Positions 8,352 through 18,150 of a stretch of 64,000 nucleotides of DNA are shown here, in pieces. Each line of letters starts with the position of its first letter. The first letter of the stretch is position 1. The position numbers and the translations under genes were made by a program. Source of the stretch: Thiomicrorhabdus aquaedulcis (GTDB lineage: Bacteria; Pseudomonadota; Gammaproteobacteria; Thiomicrospirales; Thiomicrospiraceae); NCBI RefSeq assembly GCF_004001325.1, contig NZ_AP018722.1:1054001-1118000 (forward strand). Direction: 5' to 3'. A model generated the notes under the pieces. The model searched no databases and was not told the DNA's origin. It saw nothing but the letters and a program-made list of their open reading frames with translations.

Positions 8352-8922
8352 ATACAAAATCCACCCGCTTGCCGATGTGCAAACCAACCAAATAGGTGAA
8401 GGTACAACTATTTGGCAGTTCAGTGTGGTTCTTAAGCAGGCGCAAATTGGTGCTAACTGCAATATCAACGCACTAACACTTATCGAAAATGATGTGATTA
8501 TTGGCGACAATGTTACCGTCAAATCTGGCGTGCAAATCTGGGATGGCTTGCGCATTGAAAATAATGTCTTTATTGGCCCTAATGTAACGTTTACCAACGA
8601 CTTTACCCCGCGCTCTAAACAACGCCCAGCCGAGTTTTTAAAAACCATTATTAAACATCAAGCCTCAATTGGTGCTAATGCCACAATCATTGGTGGCCTT
8701 ACCATTGGCGCATACGCCATGATTGGTGCAGGCAGTGTAGTTACCAAAGACGTACCTAATTATGCGTTGGTTTACGGCAACCCCGCAAAACAGCATGGGT
8801 GGGTATGCGAATGTGGCACAAAATTAAATAAATTAACGTGTTTAAGTTGCAACAAGGTTTATACAATGATTAACAATGCTCTAACAGAACAGAACAGAAC
8901 AGAACAGAACAGCCGTAAATGA
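8344..8922 (+). CDS. fdtC: dTDP-3-amino-3,6-dideoxyhexose N-acetyltransferase (left-handed beta-helix)
   Basis: A hexapeptide-repeat acyltransferase with the repeats [64 protein letters not shown] and [17 protein letters not shown]. It ends in a possible zinc-binding CECG...CLSC tail. It is close to WlbB/WbpD and to FdtC/QdtC, which acetylate a 3-amino sugar. Between fdtA and fdtB that is the natural job. The last ten codons are written by six copies of AACAG, so its C-terminus could vary. The start overlaps the fdtA stop by eight bases. Confidence 0.85.
   Translation: MIKYKIHPLADVQTNQIGEGTTIWQFSVVLKQAQIGANCNINALTLIENDVIIGDNVTVKSGVQIWDGLRIENNVFIGPNVTFTNDFTPRSKQRPAEFLKTIIKHQASIGANATIIGGLTIGAYAMIGAGSVVTKDVPNYALVYGNPAKQHGWVCECGTKLNKLTCLSCNKVYTMINNALTEQNRTEQNSRK
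8883..8912 (+). repeat. Pentanucleotide repeat (AACAG) x6
   Basis: Six perfect tandem AACAG units at the 3' end of the acetyltransferase, encoding [11 protein letters not shown]. Adding or losing a unit shifts the frame only in the last residues. This is the layout of a slipped-strand contingency locus, but with a small effect on the protein. Confidence 0.9.
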
Positions 8923-8958
8923 CAATCTGTTTTATGCTATCACCCGGCAAGGTGTGGC

Positions 8959-9483
8959 ATGAAGCTCATTCAAGGCAAAAACATTAACCTGCGCCCAGCA
9001 AGAGTAGAGGATGCGGAATTTATTTTAGGTTTGCGATTGCAACAACATAAAACACAATATTTAAGCCAGGTAGAAAACAACCTTGCCAAGCAGCAGGCCT
9101 GGTTAAAAAGTTACCAACAAAAAGAACAGCAAGGCCTAGAGTATTATTTTGTGATTGAAAGCAAACAACACCAAAACTTAGGGTTAGTAAGAGTGTACGA
9201 TTTACAACCCAATTCCTTCTGCTGGGGCAGTTGGCTTATAAAAGATGACTCGCCCAAAACCACCGCAATAGAATCGGCATTATTGGTGTACGAATTTGGT
9301 TTTGGAAAACTGGGCTACAAACAAGCCCACTTTGATGTACGCAAAGGCAATGAGCGCGTAATCGCCTTCCACCAACGCTTTGGGGCAAGTATCACGCACA
9401 AAGATGAATTAAACTATTACTTCAACTACAAACATGAAGACTATTTACAAATTAAACAAAAATACCGCCGTTATTTAAATTAA
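8959..9483 (+). CDS. GNAT acetyltransferase (RimJ/RimL-like)
   Basis: A 174-residue GNAT-fold N-acetyltransferase. NINLRPARVEDAEFI opens the fold and FGFGKLGYKQAHFDVRKGNE plus VIAFHQRFGA are the usual acetyl-CoA-site and C-terminal features. Such genes often modify an amino sugar in nucleotide-sugar loci; here it sits between fdtC and fdtB, so a second acylation step is possible. A palindrome copy (CAGGCCTGGTT at 9094) encodes KQQAWL. The preceding gap of 36 bases has no terminator. Confidence 0.8.
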   Translation: MKLIQGKNINLRPARVEDAEFILGLRLQQHKTQYLSQVENNLAKQQAWLKSYQQKEQQGLEYYFVIESKQHQNLGLVRVYDLQPNSFCWGSWLIKDDSPKTTAIESALLVYEFGFGKLGYKQAHFDVRKGNERVIAFHQRFGASITHKDELNYYFNYKHEDYLQIKQKYRRYLN

Positions 9484-9499
9484 GCGGCTAGGAGGCAAG

Positions 9500-9754
9500 A
9501 TGAGCCAGTTAGTGTTAGAGATAAAAAATGAAATGGTAAAAGAGCGTTTTATGTGGCTTTTACAACACTTTAAAAAAGATGAACTCGAAATTATTAGCGA
9601 AATCCAATCTCAAGACAACCAGGCCTGGTCGGACGAATACATCAAACAAAACTGGCGTCAATTGATCAAGACCAGCACCATGCTACCGAGCTATGAAGAT
9701 AGTGAGCAGTATCGTGAAGATTATGGACAATATTTATTGGAAAAATATAAATGA
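9500..9754 (+). CDS. Putative antitoxin of a PIN-type toxin-antitoxin pair
   Basis: An 84-residue, highly charged protein ([20 protein letters not shown], then [10 protein letters not shown]) with a good ribosome site (GGAGG) in front. It overlaps the start of the PIN-domain gene by four bases, the usual antitoxin-toxin order. I see no clear DNA-binding motif. A copy of the palindrome at 9618 writes DNQAWSD. The antitoxin role is inferred from size, position and the PIN partner. Confidence 0.6.
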   Translation: MSQLVLEIKNEMVKERFMWLLQHFKKDELEIISEIQSQDNQAWSDEYIKQNWRQLIKTSTMLPSYEDSEQYREDYGQYLLEKYK

Positions 9755-11319
9755 AAAAGTTTTTAATTGATTTAAATGTTTTATTTGACAATTATGATTT
9801 GAGTCGTCAGGCCTTATTTCCTGCAACGATACAGGCACTTGAACAATTGAGAAACTCACAAAACGTTGAGCTGTATATTTCATCAAGCTCTTTGCATAAT
9901 TTGCAGTATATTAAAATGACTAGTATCAGAAGAGAGCATCCTGCTATCACAAAAAACCAAGCCGAAACACTTGCGAATTATTTTATTAAAGAAGTCTTGT
10001 CTTACTGCAAGATCGCCAAAACCCCAAGCTACATCGACATCGATTATGACGATATTGAAGACTCGCAAATCATCGCCTCCGCGCGTGCTGTGGATGCCAA
10101 AGTGCTCACCCGTGACGAAGGTATGTTAGCCAAATACCCTAACGACACGATAAGCCCAGCCGATTTTTTAAAACAACAAACCGAGCCGCAAAAAGTCAGC
10201 TTTTTAGATCTCAAAGCCATCAACCAGCAATACACCAATGAGTTTGAACAAGCCTTCGACCAAGTATTAAATTCTGGCTGGTATATTCAAGGCAGCCAAG
10301 TCAAAGCCTTTGAACAAGAATTTGCCGACTATTGCGGCACCAAACACTGTATTGGTGTGGCCAATGGTTTAGACGCGCTAATTTTGGTGCTACGTGCATG
10401 GAAAGAGTTAGGCAAGCTCAAAGAGGGCGACGAAGTTATTGTGCCCGCCAATACTTATATAGCCAGTATTTTAGCCATTACCGAAAACCGTCTTAAACCA
10501 ATTTTGGTTGAGCCAGATGCGCAAACCTATAACTTATCACCAGGCCTGGTAGAACAAGCCATTACCCCAAACACCAAAGCAATTTTGGCTGTGCATTTAT
10601 ACGGTCAGCTTGCACCCATGCCCGAGATTATGGCAATAGCCAAAAAACACAACCTATTGGTGTTAGAAGACTCTGCCCAATCCCACGGCGCACACATTGA
10701 CGGCAAAAAAGCCGGAAACTGGGGCGATGCGTCTGGTTTTAGCTTTTACCCCGGTAAAAACCTTGGCGCACTGGGCGATGCCGGAGCCGTCACCACCAAC
10801 GATCACCAACTTGCGCAAACCATCCGCGCACTTGGCAACTACGGCAGTCACAAAAAGTATGAAAATCTTTATCAAGGGCTTAATAGCCGCCTAGACGAAA
10901 TGCAAGCCGCATTGTTAAGCGTCAAGCTTAAACACCTAAACGCCGAAACTCAACGTAGACGCCAAATTGCAGTTGCTTACACCAATAACATTAAAAACCC
11001 AGTAATAACGTTACCTTTTACAACCCAAAATATAACGCTAGCCAATTTAGACAATCATGTGTTTCATTTGTTTGTTATACGTTGCAAGCAAAGAGAAAAA
11101 CTCCAAACCTATTTAATAGAGCAAGGCGTACAAACGTTGATTCACTACCCAATCGCACCGCACCACCAAAAAGCCTACAAAAACAACCAGGCCTGGTCAA
11201 ACCAAAGTTATCCAATTACCGAAGCAATACACAACGAGGTCGTTAGCCTGCCTATCAGTCCGGTAATGACCGATGAGCAAGTGCAAACAGTCATTGAAGC
11301 GGTGAACGCTTTTAAATGA
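9751..11319 (+). CDS. fdtB: PIN-domain toxin fused to dTDP-sugar aminotransferase FdtB
   Basis: A 522-residue fusion. Residues 1 to about 148 are a PIN-like nuclease domain: [10 protein letters not shown] at the start (Asp7), [21 protein letters not shown] (Asp104, Asp122) and the closing TISPADFLK. From about residue 149 it is a full DegT/DnrJ/EryC1 aminotransferase: [47 protein letters not shown] and the PLP-lysine motif [12 protein letters not shown] (Lys336). The aminotransferase part alone has normal FdtB length (about 374). No stop or start separates the two in this sequence, although an internal start cannot be excluded. It would transaminate the 3-keto sugar made by FdtA. Confidence 0.9.
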   Translation: MKKFLIDLNVLFDNYDLSRQALFPATIQALEQLRNSQNVELYISSSSLHNLQYIKMTSIRREHPAITKNQAETLANYFIKEVLSYCKIAKTPSYIDIDYDDIEDSQIIASARAVDAKVLTRDEGMLAKYPNDTISPADFLKQQTEPQKVSFLDLKAINQQYTNEFEQAFDQVLNSGWYIQGSQVKAFEQEFADYCGTKHCIGVANGLDALILVLRAWKELGKLKEGDEVIVPANTYIASILAITENRLKPILVEPDAQTYNLSPGLVEQAITPNTKAILAVHLYGQLAPMPEIMAIAKKHNLLVLEDSAQSHGAHIDGKKAGNWGDASGFSFYPGKNLGALGDAGAVTTNDHQLAQTIRALGNYGSHKKYENLYQGLNSRLDEMQAALLSVKLKHLNAETQRRRQIAVAYTNNIKNPVITLPFTTQNITLANLDNHVFHLFVIRCKQREKLQTYLIEQGVQTLIHYPIAPHHQKAYKNNQAWSNQSYPITEAIHNEVVSLPISPVMTDEQVQTVIEAVNAFK

Positions 11320-12566
11320 CCCTAGTTAAAACATCAATACTAAGCTTTATTGCAACAGCCATAAAATTGTTAGCAGGCCTGGTTATAAACAAAGCGGTAG
11401 CGGTTTATATTGGCCCTGCAGGCTTGGCCATGGTAGGGCAGTTTCAAAATTTTATCCAATTGGTCATGACCGCTGCACAAGGTGCAATTAACAGCGGGGT
11501 TACCAAATACGCGGCAGAATACGGTAAAGACAACGAACGTATCCCCATTCTTTTTAGCACGGCAAGCAAAATAAGTTTAGTGGCTTCAGTGTTAGTGGGC
11601 GTAGGGATTGTTGTGTTTTCAAACTATGCATCCTTACAGTTTTTAAAGAGTGAAAATTACGGCTATATCTTTGTGATCTTTGGTTTTACCATTGTTTTAT
11701 TCGTTATAAACAATCTATTACTTTCGATACTTAACGGGTTAAAAGAAATTAAAACTTGGGTAATAATTAATATTATTCAAAGCATCTATGGCTTAATTTT
11801 TACCACATTATTAATCGTGTATTTAGGTTTGGATGGTGCGTTAATCGCACTTGTCACCAACCAGTCGGTGATTTTCTTAATCGTTCTGTGGATGCTCAGA
11901 AAGCATCAAGTGATCAAGCTCGAAAACTTTAAAGGCGCATTTGACAAACCCGAAGCTAAAAAACTTGGTGGCTTCGCGTTAATGGCCATAACCAGCGCCG
12001 CCACGGTGCCAGTTTCCCATTTGATTGTGCGTAATTACATTGGCGAAAACCTAAGCTGGGACGATGCGGGTTACTGGCAAGCCATTTGGTATATCTCTAC
12101 CATGTATTTAATGGTGGTGACCACCACACTAAGTATTTATTACTTGCCAAAGCTATCCGAAATTACTGACAAGGCTGTGCTAAGACAAGAACTGTTGCAC
12201 GGCTACAAAATCATTATGCCGATTGTGATTGTCATGTCACTCACGATTTTCTTATTAAAAGACTTTATTATCTGGCTATTGTTTACCGAAGACTTTGCTC
12301 CCATGCGCGAACTTTTTTTATGGCAGTTGATTGGGGATGTGATGAAGCTTGCCGCTTGGCTAATTGCTTATTTAATGCTTGCCAAAGCCATGACCAAAAC
12401 CTTTATCATTACCGAAATCGCCTTTAGTTTGAGTTTTGTTCTACTCTCGATTTGGTTTGTAGATCAATATGGGTTAGTAGGCATGAGTTACTCATTTGCC
12501 GTCAATTACTCGATGTATTTCTTCGTGATGATCTGGGCGACTAAGAGGGAGTGGAGTGGCGCATGA
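11316..12566 (+). CDS. wzx: Wzx-type polysaccharide flippase
   Basis: A 416-residue integral membrane protein of the MATE-like/PST superfamily with about 12 hydrophobic segments, starting [19 protein letters not shown] and including [18 protein letters not shown], a stretch common in WzxE/O-antigen translocases. It flips undecaprenyl-linked repeat units across the inner membrane. Its start overlaps the fdtB stop by four bases and its stop overlaps the next gene by four bases, so translation is probably coupled. Confidence 0.88.
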   Translation: MTLVKTSILSFIATAIKLLAGLVINKAVAVYIGPAGLAMVGQFQNFIQLVMTAAQGAINSGVTKYAAEYGKDNERIPILFSTASKISLVASVLVGVGIVVFSNYASLQFLKSENYGYIFVIFGFTIVLFVINNLLLSILNGLKEIKTWVIINIIQSIYGLIFTTLLIVYLGLDGALIALVTNQSVIFLIVLWMLRKHQVIKLENFKGAFDKPEAKKLGGFALMAITSAATVPVSHLIVRNYIGENLSWDDAGYWQAIWYISTMYLMVVTTTLSIYYLPKLSEITDKAVLRQELLHGYKIIMPIVIVMSLTIFLLKDFIIWLLFTEDFAPMRELFLWQLIGDVMKLAAWLIAYLMLAKAMTKTFIITEIAFSLSFVLLSIWFVDQYGLVGMSYSFAVNYSMYFFVMIWATKREWSGA

Positions 12567-13069
12567 TCGAATCCCTGATTGGCCCAATTTCTGAATGGTT
12601 GATTAAAAAAGGCCAGGATAAAATTAAAGAGTCTGCGGAGTTTCAAAACACACGCTTGGCGATTCGTCAGGCGGTGGTGCGGGAACTTCGCTTGAATCGG
12701 GCTTTTATTGACGAGGTGATAAAGCCTAAAGAAGACGCTACAGGTTTGACCCTTGCCATGGCTGAAGAATTGGATGTCAGTGCGTTTAATAAGTTGGAAG
12801 ACTCGTTTATCCCGATCGAACTTTTTTTTGATTGCGAACGCCCTACATTAGATGAACAAAATACGGATGGTCAATTTTTAAACTGGTCAAACCAGCTTGA
12901 AAATGAAGCCTTGTGGGTCGAGCGTATTTATATGCGGTTACGCATTCTGCGAGCACGCTGGCGTTGTGGAAAAGCGCCAACAAATAAAAGTGTGCAATAT
13001 GTCCGCTGGCTAATCGATACCTGGTTAAAACATCAAGCAAACCAAACAAAAACCCACCGGCCGGTGTAA
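12563..13069 (+). CDS. Unknown 168-residue protein
   Basis: I do not recognise this protein. It is soluble and basic at its C-terminus (RIYMRLRILRARWRCGKAP), starting [20 protein letters not shown]. The ATG at 12563 overlaps the wzx stop in an ATGA join, so I prefer it to an upstream ATG at 12551. It has no glycosyltransferase or membrane features. Given its neighbours it may be an accessory or defence gene rather than a sugar gene, but that is a guess. After it comes an AT-rich repeat at 13090-13128. Confidence 0.6.
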   Translation: MIESLIGPISEWLIKKGQDKIKESAEFQNTRLAIRQAVVRELRLNRAFIDEVIKPKEDATGLTLAMAEELDVSAFNKLEDSFIPIELFFDCERPTLDEQNTDGQFLNWSNQLENEALWVERIYMRLRILRARWRCGKAPTNKSVQYVRWLIDTWLKHQANQTKTHRPV

Positions 13070-13180
13070 ATTTGTATAAACAAAAACCAAAGCTCATTAA
13101 GCATTAAAAATTAAGCATTCAAATTGAAAACAACCAGGCTTGTATGCCCATTGGGTAGCGTGGATGAGGAAAAGAAATAA

Positions 13181-14247
13181 GTGAAAATATTATTATTGGG
13201 CGAATTTAGCGCTTTACACAAAAACCTAAAAGAAGGTTTGGTTGAATTAGGGCATGAAGCAGTTGTTGCGGCAAGTGGTGATGGCTTTAAAAAGGTGCCG
13301 GTTGATATTTCATTTGACTCTAATTTGCCAGGTGTATTCGGAAAGATTGATAGAAAATTAAAACCCCTTTATTTGTTGAATAAATTAAATGGTTTTGACG
13401 TAGTTCAGCTCGTTAACCCCTACCCATTTCGCCATAAGTTTTTTCCAACAGAGTATTTTTATAAAAAAGTTAAAGATTTAAATGACAAGTTTTTTTATTA
13501 GGTGCCGGCGATGATGCCTATTTTTGGAAGTATGGCCGAAAGGCTTTAAAATATGGTCCTTTTGACGATTTTTTGAAATACGATCACGGTAGTGAAAATT
13601 TTCATATGGATACTGAAGATTCTTTTGCATTTAATGAAAGAGTCATTGAATTAGTTGATGGAGTTATTCCTATTATGTATGAATATGAAGTTAGCTATGC
13701 CAACCACCCTAAAAGGCTGCCAACCATTCCTATTCCAATGAACATGAATAAAATTCAGTATGAAGAAAATAAGTTGGGAAAAAAATTAACTGTTTTTCAT
13801 GGCTTAAATCGTTATGGATTTAAGGGTACGCGTCATGTAGAAGAAGCATTCGATTATTTGTCGAAAAAGTACCCTAATGATCTCGAGTTAATAATCGACG
13901 GTAAAATGCCACTTAATGAATATCTTGAAGTAATGCAGCGCACCAATGTAGTAATCGATCAAATGTATTCCCATTCATTGGGCGTGAATGGTGTTTATGC
14001 GCTTGCAATGGGAAAAATTGTCATGGGTGGTGCAGAACCAGAATCTTTAAAATCTTTAGGTGTAGAAAGTTCACCTGTAATTAATTTACAACCAAATGCA
14101 CAGTCGATTATTGATGAGGTTGAAAATCTTTTAGAAAAACGAAACCAAATTTCTGACTTAGGTTATCAATCAAGAATCTTCGCAGAACAAGTACATGGGC
14201 ACACAAAAGTTGCTCAGCAGTATATCGAAACATGGGGTAAACACTAA
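13181..14247 (+). pseudogene. Glycosyltransferase (GT4-like), single-base frameshift
   Basis: Starts with GTG (MKILLLGEFSALHKNLKEGL) and stops at 13501 after KDLNDKFFY. The next frame continues LLGAGDDAYFWKYGRKALKY and runs to 14247, including HGLNRYGFKGTRHVEEA and the GT4-like GVNGVYALAMGKIVMGG. One more T in the seven-T run at 13489-13495 would restore a protein of about 355 residues. It is otherwise uninterrupted, so the break is recent, an error, or bridged by slippage. It lies directly before asnB. Confidence 0.8.
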
Positions 14248-16137
14248 ATGTGCGGCATAGCAGGCCTGGTGGATTTTCGCCGCCAATCCAGTAAAGAAAA
14301 CCTTCAAAAAATGACGGATGTATTGTTTCATCGTGGGCCGGATGACGGCGGTTATTTTTTTGAGGGCTTTGAGCAATCACAAGTGGGCTTGGGGCATCGG
14401 CGTTTGTCGATTTTGGATTTATCTAATCATGGGCATCAGCCGATGGCATTTGGTCATTTAACCATGGTCTATAACGGTGAAGTTTACAACTTTAAAGAAA
14501 TTCGTTCGGAGTTGGAAAGGCAAGGTTATAGCTTTGAATCCCATTCTGATACCGAGGTGATATTAAAGGCGTATCACAAATGGGGTATTGAAGCGGTGCA
14601 TAGTTTTAACGGTATGTTTGCCATTGCGATTTTTGATAGCCAAAAGCAAACTCTGACCTTGATTCGTGATCGTGCAGGTGTCAAACCATTGTATTGGTAT
14701 CAAAAAGACGGTTTGTTTATGTTCGCCAGTGAGCTAAAAAGTTTTCACGAGCATCCTGCGTTTGTAAAAGAACTTAATCACGATGGCTTGGCCTTGTTTT
14801 TGCAATATGGCTATATCCCGCAACCGCACACGATTTTTAACCACACCTACAAATTAAAAGCGGGCCATTCGCTTGAATTAAACATTCAAAATTCAGAATT
14901 AAACATTACCAAATATTGGGATGTGATTGATTGCTATAACCAACCTAAGCTGGATATTTCTGAGCAAGAGGCCATGGACGAAACCGAGCGCTTGCTAAAA
15001 TCCGCTTGCGAATATCGCATGGTGTCTGATGTGCCGGTGGGCATGTTTTTAAGCGGTGGCTATGATTCCTCTGCGGTCACGGCACTATTGCAATCCGAAC
15101 GCACCGAAAAGTTAAAAACTTTCTCAATCGGCTTTCATGAAGAAAAATTTAACGAAGCACATCACGCCAAAAAAGTAGCCGAGTATTTAGGAACAGACCA
15201 CGCCGAATACTACTGCACCCAAAAGGACGCCCTGGAAATCCTGCCAAAATTGCCAGAAATTTGGGATGAGCCATTTGGCGACGCCTCAGCTATCCCCACA
15301 ACATTAGTTAGCCAGTTGGCAAGAAAAGATGTAACGGTGTCATTAAGTGCCGATGGAGGGGATGAAATTTTTGGGGGGTATGATAAATACACAGGCATTC
15401 AAAGAAAAATGCGTGCTTTTAATAAAATCCCCGGATTTTTACAAGCGCCCACACGATTTGCGTTAGGGTCCAAACTGACGCAATATGCTGCAGAAAAGGT
15501 GGGTGTATTCAACGCAAGAGATAGATTGAATCGTTTTTCTCAAATGATCGGTGAAAATGAAAAAGGTTTGCTGAAAAAAGGCTCACAGGTTTTTACAGAT
15601 CAGGATTTAAATCGCTTTTTGTTAAATAAGCTCAATCCAGTAAAAACCGAATTCGATGCGGAAATTAACCAGGCCTGGTTGGACAATGTCTTGGCGATTG
15701 ACTACAAGACTTATCAGCTTGATGGTATTTTAACCAAAGTCGATAGAGCCACCATGTCGGTCAGTTTAGAAGGGCGCGAGCCGTTATTGGATTACCGCGT
15801 TATCGATTTTGTTGCAAAACTTGATCCGAAACTCAAAATTAACAATAACAATAAAAAATACCTCCTAAAAAAGATAACCCATAAATATTTACCCAAAGAA
15901 ATCATGGATCGCCCCAAAATGGGATTCGGCGTGCCTATTTTTGACTGGTTTAAAGCGGAGTTGAAAGACTATTTAATGAACTATTTAAGTGAAGATCGTC
16001 TAAAACAAGGCGGTATTTTCAATGTACAAGAAGTCCTCAAGCTGCGTGACCGCTATCTAGCAGGCCAGGATGTCAATATCAACCAAATATGGTTCCTGCT
16101 CATGTTTGAAATGTGGAGAGAGAGATGGATGCATTAA
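14248..16137 (+). CDS. asnB: Glutamine-hydrolysing asparagine synthetase-type amidotransferase
   Basis: Full-length, 629 residues. MCGIAGLVDF gives the catalytic Cys2 of the glutaminase domain; LSHRGPDD-like HRGPDDGGYF and MVYNGEVYNF follow. The synthetase domain has the PP-loop LSGGYDSSAVTAL. In polysaccharide loci such enzymes often amidate a uronic acid, and this locus makes UDP-GlcA and probably UDP-GalA, so sugar amidation is plausible. Between the two domains LNIQNSELNITKYW is written by the AT-rich repeat also found at the starts of the genes at 2585 and 3658. Palindrome copies lie at 14261 (AGLV) and 15668 (NQAWL). Confidence 0.93.
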   Translation: MCGIAGLVDFRRQSSKENLQKMTDVLFHRGPDDGGYFFEGFEQSQVGLGHRRLSILDLSNHGHQPMAFGHLTMVYNGEVYNFKEIRSELERQGYSFESHSDTEVILKAYHKWGIEAVHSFNGMFAIAIFDSQKQTLTLIRDRAGVKPLYWYQKDGLFMFASELKSFHEHPAFVKELNHDGLALFLQYGYIPQPHTIFNHTYKLKAGHSLELNIQNSELNITKYWDVIDCYNQPKLDISEQEAMDETERLLKSACEYRMVSDVPVGMFLSGGYDSSAVTALLQSERTEKLKTFSIGFHEEKFNEAHHAKKVAEYLGTDHAEYYCTQKDALEILPKLPEIWDEPFGDASAIPTTLVSQLARKDVTVSLSADGGDEIFGGYDKYTGIQRKMRAFNKIPGFLQAPTRFALGSKLTQYAAEKVGVFNARDRLNRFSQMIGENEKGLLKKGSQVFTDQDLNRFLLNKLNPVKTEFDAEINQAWLDNVLAIDYKTYQLDGILTKVDRATMSVSLEGREPLLDYRVIDFVAKLDPKLKINNNNKKYLLKKITHKYLPKEIMDRPKMGFGVPIFDWFKAELKDYLMNYLSEDRLKQGGIFNVQEVLKLRDRYLAGQDVNINQIWFLLMFEMWRERWMH

Positions 16138-16961
16138 AACCTTACTTTACAATTTTTACACCAACTTATAATCGTGCTGATCGACTACATCGTGTTTACG
16201 ATTCACTAAATAATCAAACGATGAAAGATTTTGAGTGGTTAATAATTGACGATGGTTCTACCGATAATACAAGAGAAGTTGTAGATGCGTTTATAAGCAA
16301 GAATGAAATGCAAATTAGATATATTTGGCAGGAAAATGGCCATAAGAAAAAAGCATTTAATCACGGCGTAAGAGAAGCAAATGGTTTTTTATTCATACCA
16401 GCTGACTCAGACGATACTTTCGAAGGTGACACTTTGCAAACCTTTAAAGAGGTTTATGAAAAACAATCTAATGATATTCAGAGTAAAATTTCTGGAGTAG
16501 TTTGTCTCTGTAAAGATGAGCAAGGGAATGTTATTGGCGACAAGTATCCATCCGATGAATGGTTATCTGATGGTCTGGAAATGCGTTATAAGTATTCAAT
16601 TTCTGGTGAAAAATGGGGATGTATTAAAACAGATATCTTAAGATCTTTTCCATTTCCAGAAGAAGTTGAAGGACATGTGCCTGAAAACGTCATCTGGACG
16701 CCGATTGCGAAGAAATATAAAGCGGTTTTTGTTAATAAACCACTTAGGACATATTTTACCAATGAGTCCGATAGTATAACTCATTCAGGTTTTGCAAAAA
16801 AAAATGCACATGGCGCATACCTTCTTGCAAAAATGGTGTTAGAGAACGAACTAGGCTACTTTTTCAAGAAACCACTCAGTTTTGTTAAAGCGGCTGCAAA
16901 TTACACGCGATTCAAACTAAATATTCCAGCAGATATAAAAATAAAACGCCTTTGTCTCTAG
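16125..16961 (+). CDS. Family 2 glycosyltransferase
   Basis: A GT-A fold glycosyltransferase of 278 residues. FTIFTPTYNRADRL, LIIDDGSTDNTREVV and FIPADSDDTF (DxD-like metal site) are present, with a hydrophilic C-terminus. It overlaps the end of asnB by 13 bases. I prefer the ATG at 16125, which has GGAGAG just upstream, to the ATG at 16113. Sugar specificity cannot be read from the sequence. Confidence 0.88.
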   Translation: MDALKPYFTIFTPTYNRADRLHRVYDSLNNQTMKDFEWLIIDDGSTDNTREVVDAFISKNEMQIRYIWQENGHKKKAFNHGVREANGFLFIPADSDDTFEGDTLQTFKEVYEKQSNDIQSKISGVVCLCKDEQGNVIGDKYPSDEWLSDGLEMRYKYSISGEKWGCIKTDILRSFPFPEEVEGHVPENVIWTPIAKKYKAVFVNKPLRTYFTNESDSITHSGFAKKNAHGAYLLAKMVLENELGYFFKKPLSFVKAAANYTRFKLNIPADIKIKRLCL

Positions 16962-16977
16962 AGCAGAATCGATTACT

Positions 16978-16987
16978 GGGGGGGGGG
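16978..16987 (+). repeat. Poly-G tract of ten
   Basis: Ten G in a row lie in the 82-base gap between two glycosyltransferase genes. It is the longest homopolymer I noticed in this AT-rich window. Tracts of this kind change length during replication. Here it lies 56 bases before the start of the glycosyltransferase at 17044 and could affect its expression, or be the remnant of a coding tract. Confidence 0.85.
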
Positions 16988-17043
16988 CTGGTTTTGTTAT
17001 GCAGCCCACTGGGTTTTCTGCTTTATTTGCGAGATTCTTGTAG

Positions 17044-18141
17044 ATGAAAAAAGTAACGTTTCTAATCAGCTCTCTCGCCGGAGGTGGTGCGGAAGGTGTT
17101 TGCGTGAATGTAGCGAATGGCTTGGCTGAGCAAGGCTTGCAGGTTGATTTGGTGGTGTTGCATTTAAATAATGCGGCTTATCACGACCGAGTATCCGATA
17201 AGGTGAACTTGGTGGTTTTGGGGGTGAACCATGCGCGTTATGCGGGCATGGCTTTGTTGAAATACATTCTTAAACAGAAGCCAAAAACTATTTTGGTGTT
17301 TAATTACGAACTCGCAGTAATGTTAGTGATGTTGCGGAGTATCTTTTATTTTAAGACAAGAATTATCGCCCGAAACATTAATACGCTTTCACAAAAACGC
17401 AATCAGGCACAAGGCTTTTGGAGAAAATATGTGGTAAAGCCGTTGATAGACGGTTTTTACTGCAAGGTGGATCATGTTATCAACCAGTGCCAAGCGATGC
17501 GTGAGGATTTGATTAGCTTGTATCCGCAGTTGGCGGAAAAATCGAGCGTGATTTATAACCCGGTTGCTAAACATATTGAAGACTATGCGAAAACGCATGA
17601 TTTAAGTCAGGTCGAAAAGCAAGATTATTTATTGTGCGTTGGGCGATTGGAAAAGCAAAAAGCGTTTCATTATGCGATAGAAGGTTTTGCTGGGGTGGCA
17701 AATGAGTTTCCCAATCTGCGCCTTAAAATTGTTGGGCAGGGGAGTTTAGAGCAAGTCCTAAAACAATGTGCGGTCGATTTGGGTGTAGCTGATAGGGTGG
17801 ATTTCGAAGGTTTTCAAAAAGACATGATTCCTTATTACCTACATGCAGAAGCAACGGTTTTAACCTCACTTTACGAAGGCTTTCCTAATGTGCTAGTTGA
17901 GTCAATTACGCTTGGCACCCCCGTTGTTGCGTTTGACTGTCAGAGCGGCCCGAGCGAGATTATTCATGATGGCGTGAATGGGTATTTAGTAAAGTATCTG
18001 GATATTGAGGATTTTAAAAATAAATTAGCAAAGCTTATTAATTCAAATTTTGATCCATTAGATGTCAGCGCTAGTGCAAGTAAGAACAGCGTTTTAGAAG
18101 TATCCAAAGCTTACGAAAAAATAATTAATTCAGTAGGTTGA
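17044..18141 (+). CDS. Family 4 glycosyltransferase
   Basis: A 365-residue GT-B glycosyltransferase. The N-terminal glycine-rich SSLAGGGAEGVCVNVANGL, the C-terminal LLCVGRLEKQKAFHYAIEGF and SLYEGFPNVLVESITLGTPV (EX7E motif) are typical of GT4. Codon usage resembles the neighbouring GT genes. It starts ATG at 17044, after the poly-G gap, with only a weak ribosome site. It probably adds one sugar of the repeat unit. Confidence 0.92.
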   Translation: MKKVTFLISSLAGGGAEGVCVNVANGLAEQGLQVDLVVLHLNNAAYHDRVSDKVNLVVLGVNHARYAGMALLKYILKQKPKTILVFNYELAVMLVMLRSIFYFKTRIIARNINTLSQKRNQAQGFWRKYVVKPLIDGFYCKVDHVINQCQAMREDLISLYPQLAEKSSVIYNPVAKHIEDYAKTHDLSQVEKQDYLLCVGRLEKQKAFHYAIEGFAGVANEFPNLRLKIVGQGSLEQVLKQCAVDLGVADRVDFEGFQKDMIPYYLHAEATVLTSLYEGFPNVLVESITLGTPVVAFDCQSGPSEIIHDGVNGYLVKYLDIEDFKNKLAKLINSNFDPLDVSASASKNSVLEVSKAYEKIINSVG

Positions 18142-18150
18142 GGTTTACTT

